DNA of 64,000 nucleotides from Kibdelosporangium aridum (GTDB lineage Bacteria; Actinomycetota; Actinomycetes; Mycobacteriales; Pseudonocardiaceae). The number at the start of each line of letters is the position of its first letter. Positions within the stretch are counted from its first letter, which is position 1. A program made the position numbers and the translations under genes. Location of the stretch: assembly GCF_900176515.1 (NCBI RefSeq), contig NZ_FWXV01000004.1, positions 62,001 through 126,000 of the forward strand, written 5' to 3'. Below the pieces are notes generated by a model that did not search any database, was not told the origin of the DNA, and worked only from the letters and a program-made list of their open reading frames with translations. This document shows positions 1-7,571 of this stretch, in pieces.

Positions 1-81
1 GGCTACCGGGCCGGATGCGGACAAGTGGCTGGATATCGCTCAGGCTTTCGCGGGACTCCCAGGTCCCGGGCGTCAGCCTTC

Positions 82-1518
82 CTAATGGCCGTGGCCGGTC
101 ATGGGCAGCGTGCGCGACGTACTGTCCTCGGTGCCGGGCTTGACGATCACGAATTGGCCCATCATGCCTTGGTCCTCGTGCTTGAGGATGTGGCAGTGGT
201 ACATGTACGGCGTCTTCGGGTCGGTGTGCCTGCCGAACTCGACGGCGAGCCGGACCTTCGTCTTCCCCGGCACGAACACCGTGTCCTTCGGCCCGCGCAT
301 GTACTCCGGTGGCGCTTCGCCGTCGATGTCGAGCACCCGGAAAGCCACCTCGTGGATGTGGAAGTTGTGCGCGAACGTCGTGTTGTTCAGCTCCCAGATC
401 TCGTGCGCGCCTGCGGCGACGACCTCGTCGACGCGGGTCATGTCCATGTCGCGGCCGTTGATGTTCGAGCCGCCGAGTTTGAACGTCCTGGTTTTCGTCG
501 GTTGACTGGCTGGTGTGGGGGAGGCGAGCTTGGTGGGCAGTTCCGGTGACGGTGTGAGTTGCCCAGCGGCCGTGAACTTGATCAGGTCGAAGTCGCCGCT
601 TTCGACGTCCGAGTCGCCTTCGAAGCTCTTCAGCAGCGCCTGCTCGCCCGGCTGGAACCCGGCCACGAACTCGACCCGTTCACCCGGGCTGATCCGGAAC
701 CGTTGGGCCGCGACGGGTTTCTCCAGCAGGCCACCGTCGCCGGCGACGACGTGGAACGTGCGGTCGTCGGCGAACCCGATGTTGTAGACGTGCGCGTTCG
801 ATCCGTTGAGCACCCGGAACCGGACGCGTTGACTCGTCACTTGGAAGAACGGGTCATACGTCCCGTTGACCAGAATCTGGTCGCCGAGTATGCCGAACGT
901 CCCGCCGGACTTCTCATCGAGCCGACCGTCAGGAGTGAACTTCTTGTCCTGGATGATCAACGGAATGTCGTCCGTGCCGTAAGTCCTGGGCAATGCGACG
1001 TCATCGTCGATCAGGAACATCCCAGCCAGTCCACGGTAGACGTGCCGAGCGGTCTGACCGTGCGGATGCGGGTGGTACCACGTCGTCGCCGCGGGCTGAT
1101 CCACTGTCCATTCAGGACTCCAGGTCTGTCCGGACTGGATCATCTGGTGCGGGCCGCCGTCCATGGCCGCAGGCAGCCGCATGCCATGCCAGTGCAGGGT
1201 GCTGGCCTCGTTGAGCGAGTTGGTCACGGCCATCGCCACCCGGTCGCCGCGCTTGGCACGCAACGTCGGGCCCAGGTAGTCGCCGTTGATGCCCCAAGTG
1301 CTGGTGGGTTTGCCCGGGAGCAGCTCGGCTGTTCCTTCCTGCAGCCGCAATCCGAACCGCTTGACCCCGTCCGGCCCGGGCGCCGGGTCAAGGACAGGCG
1401 GGATGTGCAGCGGGTTCGTGAACGCCAGTGCACCCGCATTGCCTTGCACACCTTCACATCCGGTGAGCGTGAGCGCCGCTGCGAGTGCGGTGAGGATCAG
1501 GAAGCTGCGTCGTCTCAT
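82..1518 (-). CDS. Multicopper oxidase, Tat-exported lipoprotein (CotA/laccase type)
   Basis: A 478-residue copper oxidase that should couple one-electron oxidation of phenols, bilirubin-like compounds or metal ions to reduction of oxygen outside the membrane. All four copper-ligand blocks are visible: HWHG at 109-112, YHPHPHG at 148-154, HNFHIH at 384-389 and the HCH/His/Met block at 441-453. I chose the ATG at 1518 rather than the upstream 1548 because it gives an RRxFL twin-arginine signal (residues 2-7) followed by a lipobox LTGC with Cys21. Tat export fits an enzyme folded with its copper in the cytoplasm; the lipobox implies anchoring to the outer face of the membrane. The gene is divergent from a secreted protein at 1676. 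The exact substrate cannot be read from sequence. Confidence 0.93.
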   Translation of the reverse strand: MRRRSFLILTALAAALTLTGCEGVQGNAGALAFTNPLHIPPVLDPAPGPDGVKRFGLRLQEGTAELLPGKPTSTWGINGDYLGPTLRAKRGDRVAMAVTNSLNEASTLHWHGMRLPAAMDGGPHQMIQSGQTWSPEWTVDQPAATTWYHPHPHGQTARHVYRGLAGMFLIDDDVALPRTYGTDDIPLIIQDKKFTPDGRLDEKSGGTFGILGDQILVNGTYDPFFQVTSQRVRFRVLNGSNAHVYNIGFADDRTFHVVAGDGGLLEKPVAAQRFRISPGERVEFVAGFQPGEQALLKSFEGDSDVESGDFDLIKFTAAGQLTPSPELPTKLASPTPASQPTKTRTFKLGGSNINGRDMDMTRVDEVVAAGAHEIWELNNTTFAHNFHIHEVAFRVLDIDGEAPPEYMRGPKDTVFVPGKTKVRLAVEFGRHTDPKTPYMYHCHILKHEDQGMMGQFVIVKPGTEDSTSRTLPMTGHGH

Positions 1519-1675
1519 GCCATCAAATCGTGCTTCGGAAGCCGTCACGGCACATCGGCCCGCAACGGCAACTTGGCGTACAACTCACGCAGTAGCGTCA
1601 TCCCCAGGCGGTATACGCGGGTTGTCGTCCGTGGGCTGACGCGGTGACCGGGCCTGCATCGGCAGGGTTGTCCTC

Positions 1676-2476
1676 ATGAAGCGATTACTGGTTCTTGTTG
1701 GTCTTCTGCTCGCGATCGCCCCGACGGCTGAGGCGTCCGAGCCCCAGAACGTGGACGTGTCGGTGACGCCAGCTGGGTTCGAGGCGCCGCGCGCGATACG
1801 AGCAGGTGCGGTGACGTTCCGAGTGAGGTCGTCCGATCCGGAAGGTGCGTGGCTCGGGTTGGTACAACCGCGAGTGCCCTTGCGGCGGTATCTCGATGAT
1901 CTTGAGCGCGCGATGGGTGACGACCCCGTCGAAGGCGGTAAGGACGTGTTGCGGGACGCCGAAATGCTGGGCGGAGTCGCCGTTGCCGCGGTCCCGGCCT
2001 CAGTCACCTTGCGGGTGACGCCCGGTGACTACTACCTCGTCGACTTCCGTGACGTCGGCAAACCGGACCTTGCCAGCCGAGTACGTCCTGTCCGGGTGGT
2101 GCCGGGGCATGCGGGCTCGATGCCTCGCGTGTCAACACAGATCACCCTGACCGACGGGAAGTTCTTGGCGCCTCGGGTGATCGAGGGCCCGGTGCGCGTG
2201 GTCAACCTGTCACGCCAGCACAACGAAGCGATGCTGATGCCGGTCCGGCCAGGCACCACCTTGGCGGACCTGGACGCGTTCTTCACGGGCGTCGGGCCGT
2301 ACCCGTTCACCGGCGGTCCGACCGGTGTCGTGCCCATGACGCCAGGAAGGTCCGCGATCCTCTCGACGACGCTTCCGCCCGGTGAATACGCGCTGGTCAC
2401 GTGGGTCTACGACCTGCGAACAGGCAAGATGTTCGCGGCGCAGGGAATGCGTTCGCTGATTGCGGTGAAGGGATAG
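1676..2476 (+). CDS. Secreted protein of unknown function, probable beta-sandwich
   Basis: 266 residues with a clear Sec signal peptide (MKR, then a Leu/Val-rich core, cleavage near the AEA at about residues 19-21). The mature part has two similar halves rich in short beta-strand patterns. Each half has a segment reading like a cupredoxin-type domain: residues about 25-130, and about 155-265 starting at the ITLTDGKF stretch. No catalytic motif is visible. It lies 157 bp from, and divergent to, a multicopper oxidase, and 3 bp before a sensor kinase gene, so it may report an envelope state to the kinase. That is inference only; I do not recognise the family with confidence. Confidence 0.8.
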   Translation: MKRLLVLVGLLLAIAPTAEASEPQNVDVSVTPAGFEAPRAIRAGAVTFRVRSSDPEGAWLGLVQPRVPLRRYLDDLERAMGDDPVEGGKDVLRDAEMLGGVAVAAVPASVTLRVTPGDYYLVDFRDVGKPDLASRVRPVRVVPGHAGSMPRVSTQITLTDGKFLAPRVIEGPVRVVNLSRQHNEAMLMPVRPGTTLADLDAFFTGVGPYPFTGGPTGVVPMTPGRSAILSTTLPPGEYALVTWVYDLRTGKMFAAQGMRSLIAVKG

Positions 2477-2479
2477 CAC

Positions 2480-3595
2480 GTGCCACGAGCGGCCGATATC
2501 GCGTTGGGGGCAGGGGTGATCGCCCTGGTCCTGGCCACCAGCCTGCTGGAGGTGGGACCACCGGGGCCATCGGGTCCGCTGGATGTGGGCGCCGTCGTGC
2601 TCGCGGTGGTGGCTGGTGCCGCTGTCGCGTTCCGGCGGGCGTTCCCGGCCAGCTGTCTTGTCGTGGTCAACCTGGTCACTATGGCGTGGTTCCACTTCGA
2701 CTATCACGGCCGTCTGATCACCGTCGCCCCGCTGATCGGCTGTTACACGCTGGCCGCGTACCGAGGATGGAAGGCAGGCGTGGCAGGTGGTCTGTTCACC
2801 GCAGCCGTCACGGTTCTGGCGGTGCGCTTGACCCTGAACGGAGAGTGGCTCGGCGACCAGGTGTTCAACGCCGTGCCGCTGGAGGCCGCCGCGACCGCGC
2901 TCGGCGCGGCGGTGTTCTCCCATCGCGCCTTCGCGGCCGGAGCCCGTGAGCGTGCCGAGCGCATCGCGGAGGCCCGTTCCGACCAGACCCGCAGGCAGGC
3001 GGCCGAGGAACGCCTTGAGATCGCTCGTGAGCTGCACGACGTCTTCGGTCACACGATGGCCGCGATCAGCGTGCAGGCCGGTGTCGCGGTGCACGTGATG
3101 CAGCGCAAGCCGGACCAAGCTGCCGAAGCCCTCAACACCATCAAGCAGATCAGCGACGAGGGCCTGGCCGAGGTGCGTGTCCTGCTCAGCGCGATGCGAT
3201 CACCCGACATGCGCACCGCCACTGGTGGACTGGCGAATGTGGACAAGTTGCTCGACACGGCGGGAGTCGACGTCGAGGTGGTGACGCGCGGGGAGGACCG
3301 CACTGTGCCGGTGGCTGTGGACCTCGCGGCGTACCGGATCGTTCAGGAGTCGCTGACCAACGTCCGCAGGCACGCCAACGCCACGAAAGTCTGGCTGGAA
3401 CTGGTCTACGGCGCAGCCTTGGAGATCATCGTGCGCGACGACGGGAAGCCGGGTGCTCCGGTACCGGGCGGCGGTCACGGGATCGAGGGAATGCGGGCAC
3501 GGGCGAGGAAACTGGGTGGCACGCTGACCGCGGGCCCGTTGCCGACGGGCGGCTTCGAAGTCCGGTGTGTACTGCCGATCCGGAAGGACCAGTGA
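2480..3595 (+). CDS. Two-component sensor histidine kinase, DesK/NarL-class (HisKA_3)
   Basis: 371 residues, GTG start just after the previous stop. The N-terminal 145 residues form about five hydrophobic membrane segments with no extracellular domain, as in DesK-like thermosensor or envelope-sensing kinases. The dimerisation/phosphoacceptor motif ARELHDVFGHTMAAIS carries the predicted phospho-His186. A HATPase_c domain follows, with N box near VQESLTNVRRHANA and G-box near GGGHGIEGM. Its stop overlaps the start of the response regulator by 4 nt (ATGA), so the two are translationally coupled partners. The ligand is unknown. Confidence 0.93.
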   Translation: MPRAADIALGAGVIALVLATSLLEVGPPGPSGPLDVGAVVLAVVAGAAVAFRRAFPASCLVVVNLVTMAWFHFDYHGRLITVAPLIGCYTLAAYRGWKAGVAGGLFTAAVTVLAVRLTLNGEWLGDQVFNAVPLEAAATALGAAVFSHRAFAAGARERAERIAEARSDQTRRQAAEERLEIARELHDVFGHTMAAISVQAGVAVHVMQRKPDQAAEALNTIKQISDEGLAEVRVLLSAMRSPDMRTATGGLANVDKLLDTAGVDVEVVTRGEDRTVPVAVDLAAYRIVQESLTNVRRHANATKVWLELVYGAALEIIVRDDGKPGAPVPGGGHGIEGMRARARKLGGTLTAGPLPTGGFEVRCVLPIRKDQ

Positions 3596-4251
3596 TGATC
3601 AAGGTTCTGATCGCCGACGACCAGGCGCTGGTCCGCGGCGGCTTCCGGGTGCTGGTCGACAGCGAACCGGACATGACCGTGGTCGGTGAGGCGAGCGACG
3701 GTGGCACGGCCGCCGAGATCGCACACGCGACCAGCCCTGACGTGGTCCTGATGGACGTGCAGATGCCGGGCGTCGACGGCATCGAGGGCATCCGGCTGAT
3801 CGCCGCGGATCCTTCGCTCGCGGACACCCGGATCCTGATCTTGACCACGTTCGACGAGGACGACTACGTGGTCGCGGGCCTGCAGGCCGGGGCGAGCGGG
3901 TTCCTGCTCAAGAACACCGACCCGGCTCAGCTCCTGCACGGCATCCGGGTGGTGGCCGGCGGCGAGGAACTGCTGTCGCCGGGGATCACCCGTCGGTTGA
4001 TCGCCCGTTCGGCCAGGCCTGGCGGATCGGTGAACCACGACGTCTTCGCCCAGCTCACCGCCCGGGAACGGGAGGTCGTGGCGCTGGTCGCGCGCGGGTT
4101 GAGCAACGAGGAGATCACCCGCGAGCTGGTCATCAGCCCGGCCACGACCAAGACCCACATCAGCCGTGCGCTGGCCAAACTCGGCGCCCGTGACCGTGCT
4201 CAGCTGGTCGCGCTGGCCTACCGGCACGGCCTGGTGCAGGCAGGCGAATAA
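3595..4251 (+). CDS. Response regulator, NarL/LuxR family
   Basis: 218 residues when started at the ATG overlapping the kinase stop; a longer reading from 3565 adds ten unlikely residues. The receiver domain has the acidic pair DD at 8-9, phospho-Asp54 in VVLMDVQMPG, Thr near 83 and the Lys of FLLKNTDP. The C-terminal LuxR helix-turn-helix begins at LTAREREVVALVARGLSNEE and ends with KTHISRALAKLGA. It should bind DNA as a dimer after phosphorylation by the kinase encoded just upstream. Targets are not evident; the nearby secreted protein gene and multicopper oxidase are candidates by position. Confidence 0.95.
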   Translation: MIKVLIADDQALVRGGFRVLVDSEPDMTVVGEASDGGTAAEIAHATSPDVVLMDVQMPGVDGIEGIRLIAADPSLADTRILILTTFDEDDYVVAGLQAGASGFLLKNTDPAQLLHGIRVVAGGEELLSPGITRRLIARSARPGGSVNHDVFAQLTAREREVVALVARGLSNEEITRELVISPATTKTHISRALAKLGARDRAQLVALAYRHGLVQAGE

Positions 4252-4273
4252 AACAAGCACGCTTGCTTGTTTT
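4250..4273. promoter_or_regulatory. Inverted repeat before the AtuA operon: TetR-type operator or short terminator
   Basis: A perfect 9-bp inverted repeat, AAAACAAGC then 6 bp then GCTTGTTTT, overlaps the stop of the response regulator gene and ends 24 bp before the AtuA start. The ACAAGC..GCTTGT core looks like TetR-family operators. As RNA it would form an A/U-ended hairpin with a T-run, so a terminator is also possible. No TetR gene lies in the window. Confidence 0.5.
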
Positions 4274-4297
4274 GGGGCCGGCTGGCATGCTGGCGGT

Positions 4298-5974
4298 ATG
4301 TCGGCGATCAGGATCGGCAACGCGTCCGGGTTCTATGGCGACCGGTTCGGCGCGGTGCGCGAGATGCTCACCGGTGGGCCGCTCGACGTCCTCACCGGCG
4401 ACTACCTGGCCGAGTTGACCATGCTCATCCTCGGCCGCGACCGGATGAAGGATGCCAAGCTCGGGTACGCCAAGACGTTCCTGCGGCAGATGGAGGAGAA
4501 CCTCGGTCTGGCCGTGGAACGCGGCGTGAAGATCGTCGCGAATGCCGGTGGGCTGAACCCTTCCGGCCTGGCCGACGCGTTGCGCGAGCTGGCCGCGAAA
4601 CTCGGGCTGGACGTCCGTGTGGCGCATGTCGAAGGTGACGACCTGATCGGTCGCGCGGCCGAGCTCGGGCTTGGCGAACCGTTGACTGCCAACGCTTATC
4701 TCGGCGCGTTCGGCATCGCGGAGTGCCTCAAGGCCGGTGCCGACGTCGTGGTGACCGGCCGGGTGACCGACGCGTCGGTGATCGTCGGCCCGGCGATCGC
4801 CGCTTTCGGCTGGCAGCCAACGGATTACGACCAGCTGGCCGGTGCCGTGGCCGCCGGGCACGTGATCGAGTGCGGTGCCCAGGCCACCGGCGGCAACTAC
4901 TCGTTCTTCCAGGAACACGACATCCGTCATCCCGGGTTCCCGATCGCGGAGATCAACGCCGACGGCAGCAGCGTGATCACCAAGCACGACGGCACTGGTG
5001 GCGCTGTGACCGTGGGGACCGTGACGGCCCAACTGCTTTACGAGATCTCCGGCGCGCGATACGCCGGGCCGGACGTCACCGCTCGCTTCGACACGATCGA
5101 ACTGTCCCAAGAGGACACCGACCGGGTGCGGATCAGCGGTGTCCGCGGCGAACCGCCCCCACCTTCGTTGAAGGTGTCGCTGAACACCCTCGGCGGCTTC
5201 CGCAACGAGATGGTCTTCGTCCTCACCGGACTGGACATCGAAGCCAAGGCCGAACTGGTCAAGCAGCAGCTGACGTTCGCCAAGCCACCGGCCGAGATCA
5301 AATGGACGCTGGCCCGGACGGACCACACGGACGCGGCGGGCGAGGAAGAGGCGAGCGCGCTTTTGCGATGTGCCGTCAAGGACGCCGATCCGAAGGTCGT
5401 CGGGCGCGCATTCTCCAACGCCGCCGTCGAAATCGCTCTGGCCAGCTACCCAGGCTTCCACGTCACCGCGCCGCCTGGCGACGCGTCACCGTACGGGCTG
5501 TTCAAACCTGGTTACGTGGACGCCAAGCTCGTCGAGCACGTGGCCATTGTGGACGGCAACCCGATCTCTATTCCGCCTGCGGCGGAGACCCGTGAGCTCG
5601 CCGAAGTCGACGAGCCCGCTTTGCCCGAACCACTGACTGGGCCGACGAAACGGGTTCCGCTGGGCACGATCGCGGGCGCGCGGAGCGGCGACAAAGGTGG
5701 CGATGCGAACGTCGGCGTATGGGTGCGTACCGACGAGGCGTGGCGTTGGCTGGTGCACGCGCTCACGGTCGACGAGTTCCGCAGGCTCCTGCCGGAAACC
5801 GCTTCGCTGCCGGTGACCCGGCACGTGTTCGGCAATCTGAAAGCGGTGAACTTCGTGGTCACGGGCATTCTCGGCGACGGTGTCGCCTCGCAGGCCCGGT
5901 TCGACCCACAGGCCAAGGCGCTCGGCGAATGGTTGCGGGCGCGGTACATGGACATCCCGGAGGTACTGCTGTGA
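4298..5974 (+). CDS. AtuA-family protein (acyclic terpene utilisation, DUF1446)
   Basis: 558 residues from the ATG at 4298; the open frame extends further upstream but runs back through the response regulator. It begins with the family-typical IRIGNASGFYGDR and contains the ANAGGLNPSGLADAL and VVVTGRVTDAS stretches of AtuA/DUF1446 proteins. A smaller C-terminal domain (about residues 450-558) includes GARSGDKGGDANVGV. In Pseudomonas, AtuA is needed for growth on citronellol/geraniol; its exact reaction is not settled. Here it is the first gene of an operon with both subunits of an acyl-CoA carboxylase, the arrangement expected for geranyl-CoA or methylcrotonyl-CoA carboxylation. The stop overlaps the next GTG start. 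Confidence 0.88.
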   Translation: MSAIRIGNASGFYGDRFGAVREMLTGGPLDVLTGDYLAELTMLILGRDRMKDAKLGYAKTFLRQMEENLGLAVERGVKIVANAGGLNPSGLADALRELAAKLGLDVRVAHVEGDDLIGRAAELGLGEPLTANAYLGAFGIAECLKAGADVVVTGRVTDASVIVGPAIAAFGWQPTDYDQLAGAVAAGHVIECGAQATGGNYSFFQEHDIRHPGFPIAEINADGSSVITKHDGTGGAVTVGTVTAQLLYEISGARYAGPDVTARFDTIELSQEDTDRVRISGVRGEPPPPSLKVSLNTLGGFRNEMVFVLTGLDIEAKAELVKQQLTFAKPPAEIKWTLARTDHTDAAGEEEASALLRCAVKDADPKVVGRAFSNAAVEIALASYPGFHVTAPPGDASPYGLFKPGYVDAKLVEHVAIVDGNPISIPPAAETRELAEVDEPALPEPLTGPTKRVPLGTIAGARSGDKGGDANVGVWVRTDEAWRWLVHALTVDEFRRLLPETASLPVTRHVFGNLKAVNFVVTGILGDGVASQARFDPQAKALGEWLRARYMDIPEVLL

Positions 5975-7566
5975 CGACGTTGCCGTCCACACTGGACACG
6001 GCGTCGGCGGAGTACGCGGCGAACCGTGACTCGATGCTCGGCAAGCTCGCCGAACTGGACGCCGAGTACGCCAAGGCGATCGCGGGCGGTGGGCAGAAGT
6101 ACGTCGACCGGCACCGCAAACGCGGCAAACTCCTTGCCAGGGAACGAATCGAGCTGCTCGTCGACCCGGACTCGCCATTTCTCGAGCTGTCCCCGCTCGC
6201 CGCGTGGGGCAGCGACTACACCGTTGGCGCGAGCGTCGTCACCGGGATTGGCGTGGTCGAGGGCGTCGAATGCATGATCATGGCGAGTGACCCGACCGTG
6301 CGCGGCGGGTCGAGCAACCCGTGGACGGTCAAGAAGACGTTCCGTGCCATGGACATCGCGTTGGAGAATCGGCTACCGCTGATCAACCTCGGTGAGTCGG
6401 GTGGTGCGGATCTGCCGTCGCAGAAGGAGATCTTCATCCCAGGCGGCCGGTTGTTCCGTGACCTCACCAGGCTTTCGGCGGCAGGTATCCCCACGATCGC
6501 CTTGGTGTTCGGCAACGCCACGGCCGGTGGCGCGTACGTGCCGGGCATGTCCGACCACGTCGTGATGGTGAAGGGCCAATCCAAGGTCTTCCTCGGCGGC
6601 CCGCCGCTGGTGAAGATGGCCACCGGTGAGGAATCGGACGACGAGTCCCTCGGCGGCGCGGAGATGCACGCGCGCAAGTCCGGTCTCGCCGACTACTTCG
6701 CCGTTGACGAACAGGACGCGATCCGCATCGGCCGGCGAATCGTGGCGCGCCTGAACTGGAAGAAGCGCGGCGCGACGCCTCGTCCGTTCACCCCTCCTCG
6801 CCACGATGAAGAAGAGCTGCTGGGCATTGTGCCCGGCGACCTCAAGATCCCCTTCGACCCGCGTGACGTCATCGCCCGAGTGGTGGACGGTTCGGACTTC
6901 GACGAGTTCAAACCGTTGTACGGTGCCAGCCTGGTGACCGGCTGGGCCTCGGTGCACGGTTACCCCGTCGGCATCCTGGCCAACGCCCAGGGCGTGCTGT
7001 TCAGCGAGGAGTCGCAGAAAGCGGCGCAGTTCATCCAGTTGGCCAACCAGACCGACACCCCGTTGATCTTCCTGCACAACACCACGGGATACATGGTCGG
7101 CAAGGACTTCGAGCAGGGCGGGATCATCAAGCACGGCTCGATGATGATCAACGCGGTGTCCAACTCGAAGGTGCCGCACATCTCGATCCTGATGGGCGCG
7201 TCCTACGGCGCCGGGCACTACGGAATGTGCGGCCGCGCGTACGACCCCCGGTTCCTGTTCGCCTGGCCCAGCGCAAAGTCAGCGGTAATGGGCCCGCAGC
7301 AACTCGCGGGCGTACTGTCCATTGTGGCAAGAGCGGCGACCTTGGCCCGTGGCGAGGAGTACAACGAGGACAACGACGCGGCCATGCGCGCGATGGTCGA
7401 GGCGCAGATCGAGGCCGAGTCACTGCCGATGTTCCTGTCCGGCAGGTTGTACGACGACGGCGTGATCGATCCACGCGACACCCGCACGGTCCTTGGGATT
7501 TGCCTGTCCGCCATCCACACAACGCCAGTGGCCGGCGCGGACGGCTTCGGCGTCTTCCGGATGTGA
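5971..7566 (+). CDS. Acyl-CoA carboxylase carboxyltransferase (beta) subunit
   Basis: 531 residues from the GTG at 5971, which overlaps the AtuA stop (GTGA). The long upstream open frame is the out-of-frame AtuA coding region. It has the two crotonase-like carboxyltransferase halves. Recognisable stretches are RIELLVDPDSPFLELSP in the N half, GNATAGGAYVPGMSD for the oxyanion hole, and GASYGAGHYGMCGRAYDPRF in the C half, typical of methylcrotonyl-CoA or geranyl-CoA carboxylase beta subunits. It transfers CO2 from carboxybiotin to the gamma carbon of a 3-methyl-enoyl-CoA. Placement between AtuA and the biotin carboxylase supports a terpene or leucine/isovalerate role. Which substrate is used cannot be decided here. 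Confidence 0.93.
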   Translation: MTTLPSTLDTASAEYAANRDSMLGKLAELDAEYAKAIAGGGQKYVDRHRKRGKLLARERIELLVDPDSPFLELSPLAAWGSDYTVGASVVTGIGVVEGVECMIMASDPTVRGGSSNPWTVKKTFRAMDIALENRLPLINLGESGGADLPSQKEIFIPGGRLFRDLTRLSAAGIPTIALVFGNATAGGAYVPGMSDHVVMVKGQSKVFLGGPPLVKMATGEESDDESLGGAEMHARKSGLADYFAVDEQDAIRIGRRIVARLNWKKRGATPRPFTPPRHDEEELLGIVPGDLKIPFDPRDVIARVVDGSDFDEFKPLYGASLVTGWASVHGYPVGILANAQGVLFSEESQKAAQFIQLANQTDTPLIFLHNTTGYMVGKDFEQGGIIKHGSMMINAVSNSKVPHISILMGASYGAGHYGMCGRAYDPRFLFAWPSAKSAVMGPQQLAGVLSIVARAATLARGEEYNEDNDAAMRAMVEAQIEAESLPMFLSGRLYDDGVIDPRDTRTVLGICLSAIHTTPVAGADGFGVFRM

Positions 7567-7571
7567 GAGCG

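Noticed and set aside
4160..5461. Long minus-strand open frame (433 codons)
   Set aside because: Antisense of the AtuA gene, Arg/His/Gly-rich product without motif; a product of high GC third positions.
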